DNA of 64,000 bases, from the NCBI RefSeq assembly GCF_024181405.1, contig NZ_CP051302.1, positions 744,001-808,000 on the forward strand. The letters run 5' to 3'. The translations under genes and the position numbers were made by a program. The notes beneath the pieces were generated by a model that made no database searches, had not been told where the DNA came from, and was given only the letters and a program-made list of their open reading frames with translations. Of this stretch, positions 60,267 to 64,000 are shown in pieces; position 1 is the stretch's first letter; every line of letters starts with the position of its first letter. Source of the stretch: Treponema denticola (GTDB lineage: Bacteria > Spirochaetota > Spirochaetia > Treponematales > Treponemataceae).

Positions 60267-60686
60267 ATGACCAATACCGAAAATATACGCTGGAAACAGC
60301 GGTTTCAAAATTTTGAAAAAGCTTTTTTGCTCTTAAAAGAAATTGTTGAGTCGAAAGATAATTTATCCGAATATGAGGCTATTATTCAGGAGGGAATTGT
60401 ACAGCGGTTTGAATATACTTTTGAACTTGCATGGAAAACTCTAAGGGATAAGATGGAGTTTGATGGCATTAGTTTTGAAAGAATATCGCCTAAGTATGTT
60501 TTTAAGGACGCTTATAAGAGTAAATATATAGATGATATTGATGTTTGGATTGAGATGACAAACAGCAGAAATCTTATGAGTCATACCTACGATTCTTTAA
60601 AACTTCCTGAAATATTAAAAAATATAAAAGAAACGTTTTATCCTGAAATGTTGAAAATGTACAATTATTTTAAGACTGAAATATAG
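60267..60686 (+). CDS. HI0074-family HEPN protein, intact
   Basis: 139 aa, nucleotidyltransferase-substrate-binding family. VQRFEYTFELAWKTLRDKME is characteristic; RNLMSHTY gives an intact R-x4-H-x-Y. In the usual HI0073/HI0074 pair it is followed by the MNT partner, here the broken gene at 60716. It may therefore lack its own antitoxin. Confidence 0.87.
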   Translation: MTNTENIRWKQRFQNFEKAFLLLKEIVESKDNLSEYEAIIQEGIVQRFEYTFELAWKTLRDKMEFDGISFERISPKYVFKDAYKSKYIDDIDVWIEMTNSRNLMSHTYDSLKLPEILKNIKETFYPEMLKMYNYFKTEI

Positions 60687-60715
60687 TAGGGCTGCTATAA
60701 AGATCGGTATCTTGT

Positions 60716-60974
60716 ATGAAGTTTGGATTAACGGAAGCTCAAGAAAAAATATTGATAGGTATTTTACAAAAATACATTAAAAGTGGAGAGGGAATAGTTT
60801 TCGGTTCCCGCGCAATGGGTACCAATACCGAAAGAAGCGATATAGATATAGCATTGAAGAATGTTGAATTTTTTTCGCCTTATTCACTATTTAGCCGATG
60901 TCATAATTTATGCGGATATTACTAACCCTGATTTGAAAGAGTATATTGATAAGTACGGTGTGGTGTTAAAGTAA
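60716..60974 (+). pseudogene. Frameshifted MNT nucleotidyltransferase (HI0073-like)
   Basis: The first frame carries the complete signature GIVFGSRAMGTNTERSDIDI. It loses homology after ALKNV near a T7 run (60867-60880) and stops at 60925. The normal C-terminus resumes in the +1 frame (HYLADVIIYADITNPDLKEY, ending GVVLK at 60974). About 15 residues expected between the parts are missing, so both a frameshift and a small deletion are likely. Cognate of the HEPN protein just upstream. Confidence 0.8.
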
Positions 60975-60988
60975 AGAAAATTAAGTTT

Positions 60989-61402
60989 ATGAAATTGATT
61001 GATATTAAACTTGGTAAATTCCTTATTGTAGGAATGGTAAATACCCTTGTGGGGGCGGGACTTATGTTTATATTGTATAACCTTGCACATTGGTCTTACT
61101 GGGTTTCATCTGCCTGCAATTACATTGCCGGAGGAATAGTCAGCTTCTTTTTAAATAAATATTTCACTTTTAAAAATAAAGACAGATCTCTTATACAAGT
61201 TTTAGTTTTCATTTTAAATCTTGCAATCTGTTATGTTTTAGCTTATGTTTTTGCAAAATGGATTATATATAAGATTTTTATAAGTCAGAGTGAAAATATT
61301 AAGGATAATATTGCAATGTTTTGCGGTGTATGTCTTTATACGGTTTTAAACTATCTAGGACAAAGACTATTGGTTTTTAAATCCGGAGGCAATGATGAAT
61401 AG
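60989..61402 (+). CDS. GtrA-family membrane protein (putative flippase)
   Basis: 137 aa, four hydrophobic helices. GKFLIVGMVNTLVGAGLMF, then NYIAGGIVSFFLNKYFTF are GtrA marks. GtrA is thought to flip bactoprenyl-phosphate-glucose. It overlaps the GT2 gene by 8 bp. Confidence 0.9.
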   Translation: MKLIDIKLGKFLIVGMVNTLVGAGLMFILYNLAHWSYWVSSACNYIAGGIVSFFLNKYFTFKNKDRSLIQVLVFILNLAICYVLAYVFAKWIIYKIFISQSENIKDNIAMFCGVCLYTVLNYLGQRLLVFKSGGNDE

Positions 61403-62348
61403 TCCGATTCTTTCTCTTGTGGTTCCTTGTTATAATGAACATGATGTTCTTCCAATTACTGCCGATATTTTAAGGAATAAAATAGAATATCTTGTTTCAT
61501 GTGGAAAAATATCTTCAAAAAGTTATATTGTTTTTGTAGATGATGGCTCTACAGATGATACATGGGATATTATAAAAAGGTTGAATGAAACAAATGCTAT
61601 ATTTAAAGGGGTAAAGCTTTCGAAGAATAGAGGTCATCAAAATGCTGTTCTTGCAGGGTTGATGTCTGCTAAGGAATATTCTGATGCCGTAATTTCTCTT
61701 GATGCAGATTTACAGGATGATGTAGACGCAATTGATAAGATGGTTGAAAAGTATTTAGATGGAGCTCATATAGTTTTTGGTGTGAGATCTTCAAGAAAAA
61801 AAGATTCGTTTTTTAAAAGATTTACTGCTGAAGGTTTTTATAAAATATTAAGATTATTTTCGGATGATCCTAAATCAATTATATTTAATCATGCTGATTA
61901 TCGCTTGATGAGTAAAACAGCTCTTGAGGCTTTAAATGAATATGGAGAGGTTAATTTATTTTTAAGAGGTATAATTCCTACAATAGGTTATAAACAGGAT
62001 ATTGTATACTATGAAAGAAAAGAGCGTTTTGCAGGTGAGAGTAAATATCCGCTAAAGAAGATGCTTGCTCTTGCATTTCAAGGTATAACATCTTTTTCGA
62101 TTAAGCCTATGAGGATTATTTTTACTATAGGTGTTTGTATTTTTTTTATAAGCATTGCGCTATCAGTTTATTTTTTAGTTAGATACTTTAACGGACACAC
62201 GGTTGTTGGATGGGCAACCATAGCTGTTTCAATTTGGGGGATAGGAGGCTTACTCCAAATGTCTATTGGCGTGATTGGTGAATATATAGGTAAAATATAT
62301 TTGGAAACTAAGCATAGACCTAAATATTTTATAGAGACAGTTTTGTAG
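61395..62348 (+). CDS. GtrB-type bactoprenol glycosyltransferase (GT2)
   Basis: About 317 aa. GT-A fold motifs: LVVPCYNEHDVLP, VDDGSTDDTW, ISLDADLQDD (DxD) and HADYRLMSK; two C-terminal membrane helices. Makes a polyprenyl-phosphate-sugar donor. GGAGG 5 nt before the second ATG (61395). Confidence 0.92.
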   Translation: MNSPILSLVVPCYNEHDVLPITADILRNKIEYLVSCGKISSKSYIVFVDDGSTDDTWDIIKRLNETNAIFKGVKLSKNRGHQNAVLAGLMSAKEYSDAVISLDADLQDDVDAIDKMVEKYLDGAHIVFGVRSSRKKDSFFKRFTAEGFYKILRLFSDDPKSIIFNHADYRLMSKTALEALNEYGEVNLFLRGIIPTIGYKQDIVYYERKERFAGESKYPLKKMLALAFQGITSFSIKPMRIIFTIGVCIFFISIALSVYFLVRYFNGHTVVGWATIAVSIWGIGGLLQMSIGVIGEYIGKIYLETKHRPKYFIETVL

Positions 62349-62416
62349 TATGTTTATTTATTTTGTGAGTTTTGTTATTGGTTTGGATTAATTGATATAT
62401 TAAGGAGAATTAATTG

Positions 62417-63931
62417 ATGTTACCACAAGAGAAGATTTTTTTTAAAAATTATGGGATTTTCCTTTTTTTTATTGGTGTTTTTCTTTTTTTATATTTTTTA
62501 AATGCAATTTTTCCAACTCAGAGTGACGATATGGGGACCGGATTTGGCGGCTTGACTGCTGCTGTTAATGTGTATAATAACTGGAACGGCCGTTTTGGGG
62601 AGCTTTTAAGAGTTTCCTTAGGTTCATATTTAGCAACAACTCCATTTTATGCACCGATAAATGCTATTGTTGGAACGGCTGTGATTTTTCTTGTATTTTT
62701 GCTCATTTTTGCACGAAAGCCGGAATTTTGCTTTAAAGACTTTTCTGTACTTTTGATTTTGATTGCTTTTTTGCTTATTGACAATAGTTCATGTTTTGGT
62801 TCTTTTTTTTATTGGGCTGCTGGCAGTTTTAATTATTTATGGGCGTGGTTATTAATTTTATTATGGATTTTACCTTATCGATTTTATTGGCAGAGGATAA
62901 TTACAAATAAGAACAATCATGTTAAAACTAATAAAATTTTTAAAACTATTTTTTTGCTTTTTATAGGATTTCTTGCAGGGTGGTCAACTGAATTTGGTAT
63001 AGTATTTGTTTTTTTGCAGATTTGTTTAATGGTTTATTCTTATTTTGTAAGAAAAGAAACTTTGCCTATTTGGTATTTTGTTGGTGTGATTGCAATGTTT
63101 GCTGGATGGCTTTTTCTCTATACATGTCCGGGTACAACCGCCCGTATCAATGCTTATATACTTTATGGTCATGATTATCTTTCATTATCAGCAATTCTTA
63201 GAATGTCTTCCGCCGATTTTATTGGGACTATTGTGAATACATATAATAGGGTTTTAAGATGGCCATATTATGAAAATTGTGTGTCTTTGTCTTTATTTAT
63301 GTTGCTTACCTCATTTTTGTATAAACCTAATTTTAAAAGAATATCTATAAGTTTATTTCTTATTTTATCGATGGCTGTCTTTTTATTTTTGATACCTAGG
63401 TTCTTATTTTTGTTGTACATCATGTTTATTGCATCTTTATATGCTATAAAATTCAGACAAAAAGATAGAAGACTCTATAGACTGTTTGCTATTTTTGCTT
63501 TTGTGTTATTTATTGAGTTTATTTTTATAGGTGCAACAATTCAGGTTTCAATTCCACGACGTGCAAGTTTCCAATATAGCATTTTGAATTTTATTTTGAT
63601 TGCAGTAGTTATGGTTTATTGCTTTGATTACTTTAAACACTGTTTTAAAATTGGATTAATGGCTTTTACATGTTGTCTGATAATTAATTTGTCTATAGTT
63701 TCTTTTGTAAGTTTTGAGTGTTATCATATGCGTATAAAGTGGGATTTGATGCTTGAAAGCATGAAAGAACAAAAAAATAATGGTATCAAAGATATTATTG
63801 TTGATAAGCATACCTTTAAATCAAAATATTGGGGCTACGGTGATTGGGGAAATCCTGAAAAAGATTCTGATGATTGGGTAAATAAGCTTTATGCTGATTT
63901 CTATGCTGTTGATACTTTTACAGTCAAATAA
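62417..63931 (+). CDS. DUF6056-like polytopic glycosyltransferase (GtrC-like)
   Basis: 504 aa with about ten hydrophobic segments. TQSDDMGTGFGG and NWNGRFGELL near the N-terminus resemble the acidic loop of GT-C enzymes and DUF6056 proteins. By position after GtrA and GtrB it is the likely sugar-transferring enzyme of a three-gene glycosylation module. AAGGAG 9 nt before the ATG. Very AT-rich. The acceptor is unknown. Confidence 0.75.
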   Translation: MLPQEKIFFKNYGIFLFFIGVFLFLYFLNAIFPTQSDDMGTGFGGLTAAVNVYNNWNGRFGELLRVSLGSYLATTPFYAPINAIVGTAVIFLVFLLIFARKPEFCFKDFSVLLILIAFLLIDNSSCFGSFFYWAAGSFNYLWAWLLILLWILPYRFYWQRIITNKNNHVKTNKIFKTIFLLFIGFLAGWSTEFGIVFVFLQICLMVYSYFVRKETLPIWYFVGVIAMFAGWLFLYTCPGTTARINAYILYGHDYLSLSAILRMSSADFIGTIVNTYNRVLRWPYYENCVSLSLFMLLTSFLYKPNFKRISISLFLILSMAVFLFLIPRFLFLLYIMFIASLYAIKFRQKDRRLYRLFAIFAFVLFIEFIFIGATIQVSIPRRASFQYSILNFILIAVVMVYCFDYFKHCFKIGLMAFTCCLIINLSIVSFVSFECYHMRIKWDLMLESMKEQKNNGIKDIIVDKHTFKSKYWGYGDWGNPEKDSDDWVNKLYADFYAVDTFTVK

Positions 63932-64000
63932 ATTTGATATGCAAATTATAGGAAATTATAAAAATGATTAAACAAGCTGTAATTAATTGAGGCGTTATTT

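Noticed and set aside
63964..63990. ATG frame near the end encoding MIKQAVIN then stop
   Set aside because: Resembles the first residues of a sugar nucleotidyltransferase (MIKQAVILAGG), but a stop follows after 8 codons and the window ends too soon to judge a frameshift.
1..64000. CRISPR array, rRNA operon, insertion sequence or prophage
   Set aside because: No regularly spaced repeats, no rRNA-like sequence, no transposase or integrase motif was found in the frames read.

Overview
The window looks like a piece of a spirochaete chromosome, most likely an oral treponeme close to Treponema denticola. The reasons are two adjacent FlaA-type flagellar sheath proteins, a FapA/MinD-like pair, an RNF-like operon, V-type ATPase pieces, many lipoproteins with short lipoboxes, low-GC DNA with T/A runs, and weakly biased strand use. 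The species call is inference from gene content; no 16S rRNA gene or other definitive marker is present.

Layout. 1-2251: end of the rod-shape operon (PBP2, RodA), then initiator tRNA-Met. 2443-8066: phosphonate-type binding lipoprotein, galactose mutarotase, a beta-barrel-like protein, a purine permease and a nitroreductase. 8413-13010: ValRS, then an AT-rich three-gene cassette (TetR, CDP-alcohol phosphatidyltransferase, VOC protein) behind a near-ideal TetR operator. 13136-20412: leftward housekeeping genes (UvrB, Nnr, RNB exonuclease) and a catalytically dead M48-like protein. 20497-25245: accessory zone with an N-terminally truncated HD protein, BrnT/BrnA, a triple-repeat lipoprotein behind a poly-G promoter, CoaD, and a truncated HicA with HicB and a HExxH peptidase. 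26022-30001: two stray V-ATPase genes divergent from a zinc-responsive ArsR/ZntA operon with a textbook operator. 30233-39051: a chemoreceptor, a pseudouridine synthase, a DUF212 protein and a stripped-down RNF operon. 39143-53315: a GH57-like protein, MinD-like/FapA/Lgt/NadE/DedA, an ABC-F protein, an SH3 lipoprotein, PurQ and a ComFB protein. 53371-57466: an HD phosphohydrolase, the FlaA pair and two proteins of unknown role. 57466-64000: a CPA2 antiporter, two MNT-HEPN modules (one with a broken antitoxin) and a gtrABC-like glycosylation operon running to the window end.

The strongest cross-cutting signals are these. (1) Eight genes have a promoter whose -10 box ends exactly 6 nt before an ATG, with no Shine-Dalgarno sequence, and a ninth has 8 nt; these look like leaderless mRNAs, and two of them are toxin-antitoxin operons. 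(2) A consensus -35/-10 pair is separated by only 15 nt that include a G8 tract, which suggests a phase-variable switch for the repeat lipoprotein. (3) Several proteins keep a fold while losing the active site: the RnfC NADH/FMN loop, the NadE glutaminase triad, both GH57 catalytic residues, and the M48 HExxH. (4) Several toxin-antitoxin loci are damaged. All family assignments come from reading motifs by eye; no database search was run.
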